Source of the DNA: Baekduia soli
GTDB taxonomy: Bacteria > Actinomycetota > Thermoleophilia > Solirubrobacterales > Solirubrobacteraceae
NCBI RefSeq assembly: GCF_007970665.1
Contig: NZ_CP042430.1
Coordinates: 2,976,001-3,040,000, forward strand
Direction: 5' to 3'
DNA length: 64,000 nucleotides
Positions 50,138-59,123 of the stretch are shown here, piece by piece. Under the pieces are notes generated by a model. It had not been told where the DNA came from. It did not search any database and saw nothing but the letters and a program-made list of their open reading frames with translations. Made by a program: the position numbers and the translations under genes. The first letter of the stretch is position 1. Each line of letters begins with the position of its first letter.

Positions 50138-50796
50138 TGCCGCCGCCGCGGATCGCCCCGTCCATCCTGGCCGCGGACTTCACGCGGCTCGGGGCGCAGG
50201 TCGCCGAGGTCGTCGACGCCGGGGCCCGCATCATCCACGTCGACATCATGGACGGCCACTTCGTGCCGACGCTGTCCATGGGCCCCCAGGTGCTCTCGGC
50301 GCTGCGCGACCTCGACCTCGGCGTCGAGTTCGACGTCCACCTCATGGTGGAGCGCCCGGAGCGGTTCGTCGCCGACTTCGCGTCGGCCGGGGCCGACGCG
50401 ATCACCGTCCACGCCGAGGCCACGCCGCACGTCCACTACGCCGTGCAGCGGATCCGCGAGCTGGGCTGCCGCGCCGGCGTGGCGGTCTGCCCGTCGACCC
50501 CGCTGGCGATCTACGGCGAGCTCGACGTCGACCGGGCGCTGTGCATGACCGTCAACCCGGGCTGGGGCGGCCAGGCCTTCATCCCCGGCTCACCCGACCG
50601 CATCCGGCGGCTGCGCGCCCTGCTGGGCGACGAGCCCGACCTCGAGGTCGACGGGGGCATCGACGCCTCCACCGCGGGCCCGTCGGCCGCCGCCGGCGCC
50701 ACGCTGTTCGTGGCCGGCAGCGCCGTGTTCGGCGCGCCGGACCCCGCGACCGCCTACGCCGAGATCGCCGCGGCGGCGGGGTGTAGCCAGCCGTAA
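50137..50796 (+). CDS. rpe: Ribulose-phosphate 3-epimerase
   Basis: A 219-residue TIM-barrel enzyme of the pentose phosphate pathway that interconverts ribulose-5-phosphate and xylulose-5-phosphate. Motifs are IAPSILAADFTRLG, HVDIMDGHFVPTLSMGP (metal-binding His and Asp), VEFDVHLMVERPE, MTVNPGWGGQAFIPGS and LEVDGGID. The ATG overlaps the zinc-ribbon stop (TGATG). A hairpin follows 6 bases after the stop. Confidence 0.96.
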   Translation: MPPPRIAPSILAADFTRLGAQVAEVVDAGARIIHVDIMDGHFVPTLSMGPQVLSALRDLDLGVEFDVHLMVERPERFVADFASAGADAITVHAEATPHVHYAVQRIRELGCRAGVAVCPSTPLAIYGELDVDRALCMTVNPGWGGQAFIPGSPDRIRRLRALLGDEPDLEVDGGIDASTAGPSAAAGATLFVAGSAVFGAPDPATAYAEIAAAAGCSQP

Positions 50797-50802
50797 CGAC
50801 TG

Positions 50803-50818
50803 GGCCCCGGACGGGGCC
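50803..50818 (+). terminator. Hairpin after rpe
   Basis: GGCCCC (50803-50808) and GGGGCC (50813-50818) pair around GGAC. It closes the rsmB/zinc-ribbon/rpe unit before the two-component genes. Confidence 0.55.
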
Positions 50819-50835
50819 GATGATGTGAACGAGCC

Positions 50836-51189
50836 GTGAGCACCAAGGTCCTCATCGTCGACGACCACCCGACCTTCCGGTCGACCGCTCGCCTCCTGCT
50901 GGAGAGCGAGGGCTTCGACGTGGTCGGCGAGGCGCCCGACGGCATGAGCGCCATCGTCGCCGCGGGGGAGCTGCACCCCGATCTCGTGCTGCTCGACGTC
51001 AACCTGCCCGACCTCGACGGCTTCGACGTCGCCGCGCGCATCACGAGCGTGCTCGGCGCTCCGGCCGTCGTCCTGACCTCCAGCCGCGACAGCTCGGACT
51101 TCGGCCCGCTCGTGCATCGCAGCGGGGCCCGCGGCTTCATCCCGAAGGGAGAGCTCTCGGGCGCAGCCCTCGCGGAGCTGATCCGGTGA
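50836..51189 (+). CDS. Single-domain response regulator
   Basis: A 117-residue stand-alone receiver. The phospho-acceptor is D54 in LVLLDVNLPDLDG; the acidic pair is DDH near residue 10, the switch Ser/Thr lies in VVLTSSRD and the conserved Lys in FIPKGELSG. There is no output domain. It lies just upstream of a histidine kinase and may compete for, or buffer, phosphate from it. The start is GTG 50836. Confidence 0.88.
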   Translation: MSTKVLIVDDHPTFRSTARLLLESEGFDVVGEAPDGMSAIVAAGELHPDLVLLDVNLPDLDGFDVAARITSVLGAPAVVLTSSRDSSDFGPLVHRSGARGFIPKGELSGAALAELIR

Positions 51190-51199
51190 GGGCGGGCCC

Positions 51200-52954
51200 G
51201 TGAGCTCGTTGCGCGCGGCGCTCTTCGCGCTGTTCGCCGCGGCCCTGGCCCTGGGGGCCGTCATGGTCGCGATGGTCCTGGCCTCCGACCACGAGGACGC
51301 CCAGACCGCGACCGCGATCCTCGGGCCGTTCATCGGCCTGAGCTTCAGCGGCATCGGGATCTTCGCCTGGCTGCGCCGGCCCCACAACCGCTTCGGCGCG
51401 CTCATGACCGCGGTCGGCTTCGCGTGGTTCGTCTCGGGGCTGACGGAGGCCAACGACGCCTGGGTCTACACACTGGGCGTCTACCTCGGCCCGCTGTACC
51501 TCGTCCTCGTCGGCCACATGCTGCTGGCCTTCCCGGCCGGGCGGCTGGAGACCACCCAGGCCCGGACGCTCATCGCGATCGGCTACCTCGACGTCTTCTT
51601 CGTCCAGGTCCCGTTCTTCCTGCTGGGTGGCGACATCGGCGGGCCGGCCAACGCGCCGCGCAACGCCTGGGCGCTGACCGACGCGCCCGACAGCGCGCAG
51701 GTCTTCTCCGCCGTGGCCCGGCTCGTGGGCGCCGCGCTCATCGTGTGGCTCGCGGTACAGCTCTTCGAGAAGCGCCGCGCCGCGTCGCCGCCCCAGCGCC
51801 GCGCGATGGCGCCGGTCCTGTGGACGGGGCTGGCGCTCATGGTCGCGCTGGCCGTCGCGGCCGGCGCCGACATCTTCAGCGACGGCGGCCCGGTCGTCTC
51901 GGGGCCGAGCCTCGGGTCGCTCATCGCGTTCGCGGCGCTGCCGTGGGCGTTCGTCATCGGCCTGCTGCGCACGCGCTACAGCCGCGCCGGCGCCGTCGGC
52001 GACCTCGTCGAGCGCCTCAACGCCCAGGGCATCGAGGGCGAGTCGCTGCGCGACGCGCTCTCCGACGCGCTCGGCGACCGCTCGCTGACGCTCGCGTTCT
52101 GGTCGCGTGGCTCGGAGCGCTACGTCGACGCGCAGGGCCAGCCCGTCGAGCTGCCGCCCACCTCGTCGCGCTCGCGCGCGGTCACCGAGATCGAGCGCGA
52201 GGGCCTCCGGGTCGCTGCGATCGTCCACGACGCCGCGCTGCTGGACGAGCCCGGCCTGGTGCGCGCCGCCGGCGCCGCCGCCGCTCTGGCGCTGGAGAAC
52301 GAGCGCCTGGAGGCCGAGCTCAAGGCGCGCGTCGCCGAGCTGCAGGTGTCGCGGGCCAAGGTCATCGAGGTCGGCATGGCCGAGCGCCGGGCACTGGAGC
52401 GCAACCTCCACGACGGGGCCCAGCAGCGGCTCGTCGCGCTCTCGCTCCAGCTCGGCCTGGCACGCTCCAAGCTGCGCGAGAGCCCGGACGTGGCCGAGCG
52501 CATCCTCGACGGCGCCCGCGTCGAGCTCGCCAACGCGCTGGAGGAGCTGCGCGAGCTGGCCCGCGGCATCCACCCGGCGGTGCTCACCGACCGCGGGCTG
52601 CCTGCCGCGCTGGAGGCGCTGGCCGGCCGCGCACCGGTCCCCGTGGAGATCGAGGGCGTGCCCGACGCACGCCTGCCGATGCCCGTCGAGGCCGTCGCGT
52701 ACTTCGTGGTCTCGGAGTCGCTGGCCAACATGGCCAAGTACGCCGACGCCGAATATGCGACTGTCCGGGTTCTCCGCGAGAATGGATACGCAGTGGTCGA
52801 GATCGAGGACAACGGCATCGGCGGCGCTGACCCGTCGGCCGGCACGGGCCTGCGCGGGCTGGCCGACCGCCTCGCCGCCCTGGACGGGCGGCTGGAGGTC
52901 GACTCCCCCCTGGGGGTCGGCACGACCGTGAGGGCGAGGATCCCTTGCGCGTAG
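51200..52954 (+). CDS. Membrane sensor histidine kinase (HisKA_3 / NarX type)
   Basis: A 584-residue kinase. Residues 1-255 carry about eight hydrophobic helices, followed by a poorly conserved linker (GAF-like position) and a coiled coil. The dimerisation domain has the phospho-acceptor H404 in ERNLHDGAQQRLVALSLQL. The ATP-binding domain ends with SESLANMAKYADA (N box), VEIEDNGIGGADPSAGTGLRGLADR (G1/G2 boxes) and PLGVGTTVRARIP. The start is GTG 51200, 10 bases after the receiver gene. Its stop overlaps the NarL-type regulator by 10 bases. The ligand is unknown. Confidence 0.93.
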   Translation: MSSLRAALFALFAAALALGAVMVAMVLASDHEDAQTATAILGPFIGLSFSGIGIFAWLRRPHNRFGALMTAVGFAWFVSGLTEANDAWVYTLGVYLGPLYLVLVGHMLLAFPAGRLETTQARTLIAIGYLDVFFVQVPFFLLGGDIGGPANAPRNAWALTDAPDSAQVFSAVARLVGAALIVWLAVQLFEKRRAASPPQRRAMAPVLWTGLALMVALAVAAGADIFSDGGPVVSGPSLGSLIAFAALPWAFVIGLLRTRYSRAGAVGDLVERLNAQGIEGESLRDALSDALGDRSLTLAFWSRGSERYVDAQGQPVELPPTSSRSRAVTEIEREGLRVAAIVHDAALLDEPGLVRAAGAAAALALENERLEAELKARVAELQVSRAKVIEVGMAERRALERNLHDGAQQRLVALSLQLGLARSKLRESPDVAERILDGARVELANALEELRELARGIHPAVLTDRGLPAALEALAGRAPVPVEIEGVPDARLPMPVEAVAYFVVSESLANMAKYADAEYATVRVLRENGYAVVEIEDNGIGGADPSAGTGLRGLADRLAALDGRLEVDSPLGVGTTVRARIPCA

Positions 52955-53592
52955 TGCTGGCAGACGACTCGGTGCTGCTGCGGGAGGGGCTCGCGGCGCT
53001 CCTGGAGGGCAAGGACTTCGAGGTGGTGGCCCAGTCGGGCGACGCCGAGGACCTGCTGCGCAAGGTCGGCGCCCACAAGCCCGACGTCGCGATCGTCGAC
53101 GTGCGCATGCCGCCGACCCACACCGACGAGGGCCTGAAGGCCGCGCTGGAGATCCGCTCGCGCTTCCCCGACACCGGGGTGCTCGTGCTCAGCGCCTACG
53201 TCGAGGAGACCTCGGCGCTCGAGCTGCTCTCCGACGACGCCGCGGGGATCGGCTACCTGCTCAAGGACCGCGTCAGCGACGTCGACCGCTTCACGGAGGC
53301 CGTGCGGCGCGTGGGGGAGGGCGGCAGCGCCCTGGACCCCGAGGTCGTCTCGCGCCTGCTCGGCCGCCGGCGTCGGGAGGACCCGCTCGAGGCCCTCTCC
53401 CCGCGCGAGCGCGAGGTGCTCGGCCTCATGGCCGAGGGCCGCTCCAACCACGCGATCGCCGAGGCGCTCGTCGTCACCGAGCGCGCGGTGGAGAAGCACG
53501 TGACGTCGATCTTCACCAAACTCTCGCTGCCGCCGACCGTCGAGGACCACCGCCGCGTCCTCGCCGTCCTGGCCTACGTGCAGTCCGCCTGA
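52945..53592 (+). CDS. NarL/LuxR-type response regulator
   Basis: A 215-residue regulator. The N-terminal receiver has the phospho-acceptor D52 in AIVDVRMPP, and the C-terminal helix-turn-helix reads LSPREREVLGLMAEGRSNHAIAEAL followed by VEKHVTSIFTKL (LuxR/GerE domain). The start is TTG 52945, inside the end of the kinase gene, so the pair is coupled. The ABC exporter directly downstream is the obvious candidate target; a palindrome lies in its promoter region. Confidence 0.95.
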   Translation: MRVVLADDSVLLREGLAALLEGKDFEVVAQSGDAEDLLRKVGAHKPDVAIVDVRMPPTHTDEGLKAALEIRSRFPDTGVLVLSAYVEETSALELLSDDAAGIGYLLKDRVSDVDRFTEAVRRVGEGGSALDPEVVSRLLGRRRREDPLEALSPREREVLGLMAEGRSNHAIAEALVVTERAVEKHVTSIFTKLSLPPTVEDHRRVLAVLAYVQSA

Positions 53593-53632
53593 GCACCGCG
53601 TCGGGGACGCGTCACGGGTCCACCGGTGACAT

Positions 53633-53642
53633 CCCCTAGGGG
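53633..53642. promoter_or_regulatory. Palindromes upstream of the ABC exporter
   Basis: CCCCTAGGGG (53633-53642) is a perfect 10-bp palindrome 57 bases before the exporter ATG. A second inverted repeat, GGGA-AAA-TCCC, follows at 53667-53677 in a locally AT-rich patch that may hold the promoter. Candidate binding sites for the adjacent NarL-type regulator. Confidence 0.4.
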
Positions 53643-53698
53643 TTAAGGGGGAGCTAGCCGTACCCCGGGAAAATCCCCTGGCTGGGAGGCTGCCCGAC

Positions 53699-54397
53699 AT
53701 GACCTCCATCGTCTCTGCGCAGGACCTCGGCCGGGTGTTCGGCGAGGGTGGTGCTGCCGTGACAGCGCTCGACGGCGTCACCGTCGACTTTCCCGCCGGC
53801 GCGTTCACCGCGATCATGGGCCCCTCGGGCTCCGGCAAGTCCACGTTGATGCACCTGCTCGCCGGCCTGGACCGCCCGACCTCGGGCACCGTGACGCTCG
53901 ACGGCATCGAGCTGACCACGCTCAACGACGACGCGCTGACCCAGCTGCGCCGCGACCGCGTCGGCTTCATCTTCCAGGCCTTCAACCTGCTGCCCGTGCT
54001 GACGGCGTTCGAGAACATCGTGTTGCCGCTGTCGATCGCCGGCCGCGACCCCGACGACGCCTGGGTCGAGCAGCTCATCGACCTCGTGGGCCTTCGCGAC
54101 CGCATCACGCACCGGCCCAGCGAGCTCTCCGGCGGCCAGCAGCAGCGCGTGGCCGTCGTCCGGGCGCTGGCCAGCCGGCCCGCGGTCGTGTTCGCGGACG
54201 AGCCGACGGGCAACCTGGACTCGGCGGCCTCCACCGAGATCCTGCAGCTGCTGCGCCGGTCCGTCGACGAGTTCGGCCAGACGATCATCATGGTCACCCA
54301 CGACGAGGAGGCCGCCGGCTACGCCGACCGCCTGCTCGTCCTGCGCGACGGCCAGATCGTCGAGGACCGCGCCCCCACCACGTCCGCCGTCGCCTAG
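53699..54397 (+). CDS. ABC transporter ATPase (LolD/MacB type)
   Basis: A 232-residue ATPase with Walker A GPSGSGKST, Q-loop FQAFNLLP, signature LSGGQQQR, Walker B VVFADEPTGNLD and the H-loop THD. The GNLDS extension and size fit the MacB/LolD/FtsE-like group that pairs with FtsX-fold permeases. A ribosome site GGGAGG lies 10 bases before the ATG. The permease follows after 17 bases. Confidence 0.95.
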   Translation: MTSIVSAQDLGRVFGEGGAAVTALDGVTVDFPAGAFTAIMGPSGSGKSTLMHLLAGLDRPTSGTVTLDGIELTTLNDDALTQLRRDRVGFIFQAFNLLPVLTAFENIVLPLSIAGRDPDDAWVEQLIDLVGLRDRITHRPSELSGGQQQRVAVVRALASRPAVVFADEPTGNLDSAASTEILQLLRRSVDEFGQTIIMVTHDEEAAGYADRLLVLRDGQIVEDRAPTTSAVA

Positions 54398-54414
54398 GCC
54401 CGGAGCCGACCACC

Positions 54415-56958
54415 ATGGCCAAGATCGCCGTCCGCGGGCTGCTCGCCCGCAAGCTCCGCCTTGCCCTGACCGCCCTGGCCGTCGCGCTGGGCGTCACGCT
54501 CATCGCGGGCACCTACATCTTCACCGACACCATCACGAAGTCGTTCGACACGATCTTCACGCAGGGCAACAAGGGCACCGACGTCGCGCTGTCGCCGAAC
54601 AACGACCTCGCCGGCGACAACGACCCGCCACCGATCCCGGCCTCCGTCCTGGCCCGCGTCAAGCAGGTCGACGGCGTCGCCCAGGCCGAGGGTGCCGTGT
54701 TCAGCGCGGGCGGCTCGTTCCGCAAGGCCGACGGCTCCAAGCTCAAGGGCAAGGGCTTCAGCGCGATCGCCGGGGCCCACGACGTCAAGCGCTTCGAGTC
54801 CTTCGCGCCGACCCAGGGCCATCTGCCCGAGACGGCCGACGAGGTCGCCATCCCCAAGGGCACGGCCGACAACGAGCACCTCAGGCTCGGCGACAAGCTC
54901 CAGATCCAGGACGCGGCCCCCAAGAAGCTGTACACCATCTCGGGCATCGTGACGATCGCCGGCGTCGACTCGCTCGGCGGCGGGGTCATCGCGGTCCTGA
55001 CGCTGCCCGAGGCCCAGCGCATGACCGGCAAGGGCACCGCCTTCGACGAGATCGAGGTCGCCGCCAAGCCCGGCGTGACGCCGGCCCAGCTCAAGGCGCG
55101 CATCGCCAAGGTGGTGCCCAAGGGCATCGAGGTGCGCACCGGCCCCGAGCAGGCCGACCAGCAGACCAAGGACATCAAGACGGGCTTCCTGGACTTCCTG
55201 CGCACCGCGCTGCTGGCCTTCGCCGGGATCTCCCTGTTCGTCGGGGCCTTCCTGATCTTCAACACGTTCTCGATCACGGTGGCCCAGCGCACGCGCGAGT
55301 TCGCGCTGCTGCGGGTGCTGGGCGCCAAGCGCAAGCAGGTGCTGCGCTCGGTCCTGGCCGAGGGCCTGGTGATCGGCGTCGTCGGCTCGGCCGTGGGCCT
55401 GGGCCTGGGCATCCTCGTGGCCGGGGGCCTGAAGGCGCTGTTCAAGGCCTTCGGCGCCGACCTGCCGACGACGGGCACGGTCATCGCCTCGCGCACGATC
55501 ATCGTCTCGCTGCTCGTGGGGACGATCGTCACGCTCATCTCGACGCTGGCGCCGGCGTTCCGGGCCACCCGCGTGCCGCCGCTGGCGGCCCTGCGCGAGG
55601 GGCTGGACAGCGGGCACAAGCGCTCGCGCTGGGCCACGCCGCTGGCCGCGCTGCTGACGCTCGGCGGCCTGGCCCTCATGGCGCTCGGGCTGTTCGGCAC
55701 CGCCAAGGCCAGCGCGGCCCTGTCGCTCATGGGCGGTGGCGCGGTGGCGACGTTCCTCGGCGTGGCGCTGCTGAGCCCCCGCCTCGTCGGGCCGATCGCC
55801 GGCTTCGTCGGCATCCCGTTCGAGCGCCTGCGCGGGATCACCGGCCGCATCGCCCGCGAGAACACCGTGCGCTTCCCGGGCCGGACGGCCGTCACCGCCG
55901 GCGCGCTGATGATCGGCGTCGCGCTGGTCACGTTCGCCTCCGTGTTCGCCGCCGGCGCCAAGAGCACGATCCGCGAGGCGGTCGACAACGGCTCGCGCGC
56001 CCAGGCCGTCGTCGAGAACACCGATGGCTTCAGCGCGTTCTCGCCCCAGGCGACCGCGGCTGTCGCCAAGGTCCCCGGCGTCAAGGAGGTCGCGGCGATC
56101 CGCACCGCCCAGGGCCGGATCGACGGCAAGAAGAAGGGCGTCACCGGCGTCGACCAGCGGACGTTCCCCGACCTGTATCACTCGGGCTGGAAGCAGGGCG
56201 GCGACGCCACGATGCGCGCGCTCGGCGACGGCCAGGTCCTCATCAGCAAGAAGTACTCCGAGGACAACGGCGTCAAGGTCGGCGACACCCTGCGGATCGA
56301 GACGGCCAAGGCCCTCACGGTGCCGCTGAAGGTCACCGGGATCCTGAACGACAAGGGCGGCCTGACCGGCGACCTCGTCGTGACCAACAGCCTGCTCGAG
56401 CGCGACTTCGGCGCGCGCAAGGACGCGTTCGTGTTCGTCGGCTACGACGGGTCGCGGCCGGCCACGCAGGTCAAGGCCCAGATCGACCGGCTGCTCGACA
56501 CCCAGTTCCCCGAGGCCGAGGCCAAGACCAACGGCGAGTTCATCAAGCAGCAGGAGGACCAGGTCAACCAGCTGCTGACCCTGATCTACGCGCTGCTGGC
56601 TATGGCGATCATCGTGTCGCTGTTCGGGATCGTCAACACGCTCGTGCTCTCGATCTCCGAGCGCACGCGCGAGCTGGGCCTGCTGCGCGCGATCGGGATG
56701 TCGCGCCGGCAGGTGCGCCGCGTCATCCGCTACGAGGCGATCATCACCGCCGAGATCGGCGCGGTGATCGGGCTCGTGCTCGGGATCGTGCTCTCGATCC
56801 TGGTGACGCGGGCGATCGACGGCTTCAGGCTGGCGATCCCGGTCGGCTCGCTGATCCTGCTGCTCGTGCTCGCCGCGCTGGCCGGCGTCCTGGCGGCGAT
56901 CCTGCCCGCGCGCCGCGCGTCGCGCCTGAACGTGCTCGAGTCGCTGGCCTACGAGTAG
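54415..56958 (+). CDS. ABC transporter permease with two FtsX domains
   Basis: An 847-residue membrane protein. It has an N-terminal helix (LRLALTALAVALGVTLIAGTY), a large extracytoplasmic MacB-like domain, and a first FtsX domain (SLFVGAFLIFNTFSITVAQRTRE and helices after it). A central pair of helices, a second periplasmic domain and a second FtsX domain follow (LFGIVNTLVLSISERTRELGLLRAIGM). This 4+4 helix layout is typical of actinobacterial exporters that work by mechanotransmission on lipids, peptides or antibiotics; the substrate is unknown. It ends before a long terminator. Confidence 0.93.
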   Translation: MAKIAVRGLLARKLRLALTALAVALGVTLIAGTYIFTDTITKSFDTIFTQGNKGTDVALSPNNDLAGDNDPPPIPASVLARVKQVDGVAQAEGAVFSAGGSFRKADGSKLKGKGFSAIAGAHDVKRFESFAPTQGHLPETADEVAIPKGTADNEHLRLGDKLQIQDAAPKKLYTISGIVTIAGVDSLGGGVIAVLTLPEAQRMTGKGTAFDEIEVAAKPGVTPAQLKARIAKVVPKGIEVRTGPEQADQQTKDIKTGFLDFLRTALLAFAGISLFVGAFLIFNTFSITVAQRTREFALLRVLGAKRKQVLRSVLAEGLVIGVVGSAVGLGLGILVAGGLKALFKAFGADLPTTGTVIASRTIIVSLLVGTIVTLISTLAPAFRATRVPPLAALREGLDSGHKRSRWATPLAALLTLGGLALMALGLFGTAKASAALSLMGGGAVATFLGVALLSPRLVGPIAGFVGIPFERLRGITGRIARENTVRFPGRTAVTAGALMIGVALVTFASVFAAGAKSTIREAVDNGSRAQAVVENTDGFSAFSPQATAAVAKVPGVKEVAAIRTAQGRIDGKKKGVTGVDQRTFPDLYHSGWKQGGDATMRALGDGQVLISKKYSEDNGVKVGDTLRIETAKALTVPLKVTGILNDKGGLTGDLVVTNSLLERDFGARKDAFVFVGYDGSRPATQVKAQIDRLLDTQFPEAEAKTNGEFIKQQEDQVNQLLTLIYALLAMAIIVSLFGIVNTLVLSISERTRELGLLRAIGMSRRQVRRVIRYEAIITAEIGAVIGLVLGIVLSILVTRAIDGFRLAIPVGSLILLLVLAALAGVLAAILPARRASRLNVLESLAYE

Positions 56959-56981
56959 GCCGACGACGCGGGCGAAGGACT

Positions 56982-57011
56982 CCGGGGCGGCGGGACATCC
57001 CGCCGCCCCGG
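56982..57011. terminator. Strong bidirectional terminator hairpin
   Basis: CCGGGGCGGCGGGA (56982-56995) and TCCCGCCGCCCCGG (56998-57011) are exact 14-bp complements with only 2 bases between them. It lies between the ABC permease and the convergent glycan genes and would serve both directions. Confidence 0.7.
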
Positions 57012-57018
57012 CCGCGCC

Positions 57019-57166
57019 TCAGGCCGGGTCGACCGGCAGCCCGGTCGCCCGCCAGGCCTCGAAGCCTCCGGCCAGGTCGGTGGCGCCGGCGAAGCCCAGG
57101 CCCTGCAGCGTGGCCGCCTGCAGGAGGTCGTGGATCGTCGTGCGCTCGCCGGCCGTCGAGGGCGCG
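57019..57166 (-). pseudogene. C-terminal remnant of a rhodanese-domain gene
   Basis: Read on the minus strand up to TGA (57019-57021), the frame gives AATLQGLGFAGATDLAGGFE and then AWRATGLPVDPA, a typical rhodanese end (..LGF..V.DLAGGFEAW...GLPV). The catalytic Cys loop and the N-terminal two thirds are missing, since the flippase stop lies just upstream in another frame. It is probably a fragment left after a deletion or rearrangement. Confidence 0.55.
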
Positions 57167-58501
57167 CTACCCGATCGGCGTCGGGGCAGCCGCCGTCTCG
57201 ACCTCGGCGTCGTCGGGCACGGGGTCGGGCCCGAGGCCGGGGCGCCGGTACAGGGTCCACAGCAGCGCGCACAGCAGGCCCGCGCCGCCGGCGTAGCCGA
57301 CCTCGGCCCGGGCGAGCTCGTCGCCGACGATCGGCAGGACCATCCAGACCACGAAGGCCAGCGCGGCGACGATCCACGCCGCGGCGGCCTGGTGGGCGCG
57401 CCCGCGGGCCAGCGCGGCCTGGTTGAGCGTGCCCGCTGCCAGGTGCAGGCCCATGCCGACGGCGATGACGGCCAGGCCCAGGCGGCCGTAGCCCTGGTCG
57501 GAGGGGAACAGGACGTCCATGACCCACGGGCCGATCGCCAGCAGCCCGACCGCGACCGCGCCCGCGAAGGCGACGATGACGAGGATCGTCTGGCGGATGG
57601 CCCGCGCGAACGCCGCGTGGCCCTCCGTGGCCTCCAGGCCGGCGAGGTGGGGCAGCAAGGAGGTCTGCACGGCCTGGAAGAGCTGCAGCGGCGCGCGGGC
57701 GATGAGCAGCGCGCTGAACACGACGCCGGCCTTCCCGGAGTCGGGCACGAGCAGCACAGCGGCGTTGAGCAGCGTCTGCTCGCCGAGCTGGATGAGCGCG
57801 ACGGAGCCCGCGAAGCCCGCGCCCTGGCGCATGTCGCCGCGGGCGCGCGGCACGTCCTGGGCGGCGGCGGCGCCCGCCTCGTGGCGGCCCAGCGCCCACG
57901 GGATGACGCACAGCGAGGCCAGCGGCGCGGCGACGATGCCCAGCGCGACGGCGGTCTCGCCGGTGCTGATGCCCACCGCGACGGCCACGGGGAAGGCGAA
58001 GCGCGAGAGCGACTCGAACAGCACGAGCCCGCCGTAGAGGCCGAACCACTGGTGCCCGGCGAAGTAGCCGCGGGCGAAGTAGCTGGCGGCGTAGGCCAGG
58101 GCGGCGCCGACGAGCACCCAGTACAGCGAGGACTCGCCGTCGAACAGGCCGTCCTGGATCGGGCCGCGCAGCGCCAGGGCCACGACGAGGAACGTCGCGG
58201 CGAAGGCGAGCTGAATGAGGGCGGGGACGCGCAGCGGGTGGCCGCCGGCCGAGCCGCGGGCGCGGCGGTCGGCGATGGTGCGCGAGAGGAGCTGCTCGAC
58301 GGGCCGGTAGATCACCGACATGACGACGAAGAGCACGGCCCACAGCGTCGAGACACGGCCGTAGGCGTCGTCCTCCAGGACGTGGCGGGCGACCGAGAAG
58401 TAGGCGAACGTGAAGAGCCCGGTCGCCGCGATCCCGATGCTCAGGATGCGGGCGCCGCTGCCGAACGAGCGGCTCGCGCCGTCCTGGGAGGCCTCAGCCA
58501 A
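57167..58501 (-). CDS. Polysaccharide flippase-like membrane protein
   Basis: A 444-residue protein with 12 or so hydrophobic helices. ILSIGIAATGLFTFAYFSVARHVLEDDAYGRVSTLW at the start (its core being GLFTFAYFSVARHVL) and VIYRPVEQLLSRTIADRRARG are typical of the PST/Wzx-type flippases that move lipid-linked glycans across the membrane. The start is TTG 58501, overlapping the methyltransferase stop by 8 bases, so it is the last gene of a three-gene minus-strand operon with GT2 and methyltransferase genes. Confidence 0.8.
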   Translation of the reverse strand: MAEASQDGASRSFGSGARILSIGIAATGLFTFAYFSVARHVLEDDAYGRVSTLWAVLFVVMSVIYRPVEQLLSRTIADRRARGSAGGHPLRVPALIQLAFAATFLVVALALRGPIQDGLFDGESSLYWVLVGAALAYAASYFARGYFAGHQWFGLYGGLVLFESLSRFAFPVAVAVGISTGETAVALGIVAAPLASLCVIPWALGRHEAGAAAAQDVPRARGDMRQGAGFAGSVALIQLGEQTLLNAAVLLVPDSGKAGVVFSALLIARAPLQLFQAVQTSLLPHLAGLEATEGHAAFARAIRQTILVIVAFAGAVAVGLLAIGPWVMDVLFPSDQGYGRLGLAVIAVGMGLHLAAGTLNQAALARGRAHQAAAAWIVAALAFVVWMVLPIVGDELARAEVGYAGGAGLLCALLWTLYRRPGLGPDPVPDDAEVETAAAPTPIG

Positions 58502-59123
58502 GCTTGACGAGCAGCATGGTCCACGGGAACGGCGAGCGTGCCTGCACGACGCTGCCGTGGCGGCTCAACAGCTCCACGAACGAGCGCTTGGACCAGTGGT
58601 TGACGTGGCCGGGCGTGTTGCCCAGCTCCTTGAGGTAGGCGCCGCGGGCGAGGTTCAGCCCGCGCCACAGCGGCTCGCGCGGGACGCTGACGAGCAGGTG
58701 CCCGGAGGCGCAGCGGGCCATCTCGGCGACGGTGTGCTCGGGGTCCGGAACGTGCTCGAGGACCTCGATGGCCGTGGCGACCTCGAACTCGCCGTCGGCG
58801 AAGGGCAGGTTCTCGGCCTTCATGACCCGGTACTCGAGGTTGGGGTGCTGGCGGCCCTTCCAGGCCTCGTGCAGCAGCGGGTCGTCGAGGTCGAGGCCGA
58901 CGATCCGCCGGACGCCGGGCTTCTGGGCCCACCGGTGGGTCAGCACGCCCTCGCCGCAGCCGACGTCGAGGATGCTCTCGGGCGCGGCGAGCGTGAACAG
59001 CTCCTCCAGCGTGGCCTCGAAGTTGGCCATGAGACGGCGGACGACGGGATTGGTCGAGCCGTACTTGTCGTACGTGTTGCCGGTGACCGTGCCCTCGCGG
59101 TCGACGGTGACGCCTGAGCTCAT
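58494..59123 (-). CDS. SAM-dependent class I methyltransferase
   Basis: A 209-residue methyltransferase. The SAM loop is ILDVGCGEGVLTHRWA (about residue 50), followed by GLDLDDP, LPFADGEFEVATAIEVLEHVPDP and a C-terminal HVNHWSKRSFVELLSRHG. The pattern is that of Methyltransf_11 enzymes in glycan and lipid clusters. It overlaps GT2 by ATGA and the flippase by 8 bases. The substrate is probably the sugar or lipid made by its neighbours. Confidence 0.85.
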   Translation of the reverse strand: MSSGVTVDREGTVTGNTYDKYGSTNPVVRRLMANFEATLEELFTLAAPESILDVGCGEGVLTHRWAQKPGVRRIVGLDLDDPLLHEAWKGRQHPNLEYRVMKAENLPFADGEFEVATAIEVLEHVPDPEHTVAEMARCASGHLLVSVPREPLWRGLNLARGAYLKELGNTPGHVNHWSKRSFVELLSRHGSVVQARSPFPWTMLLVKLG

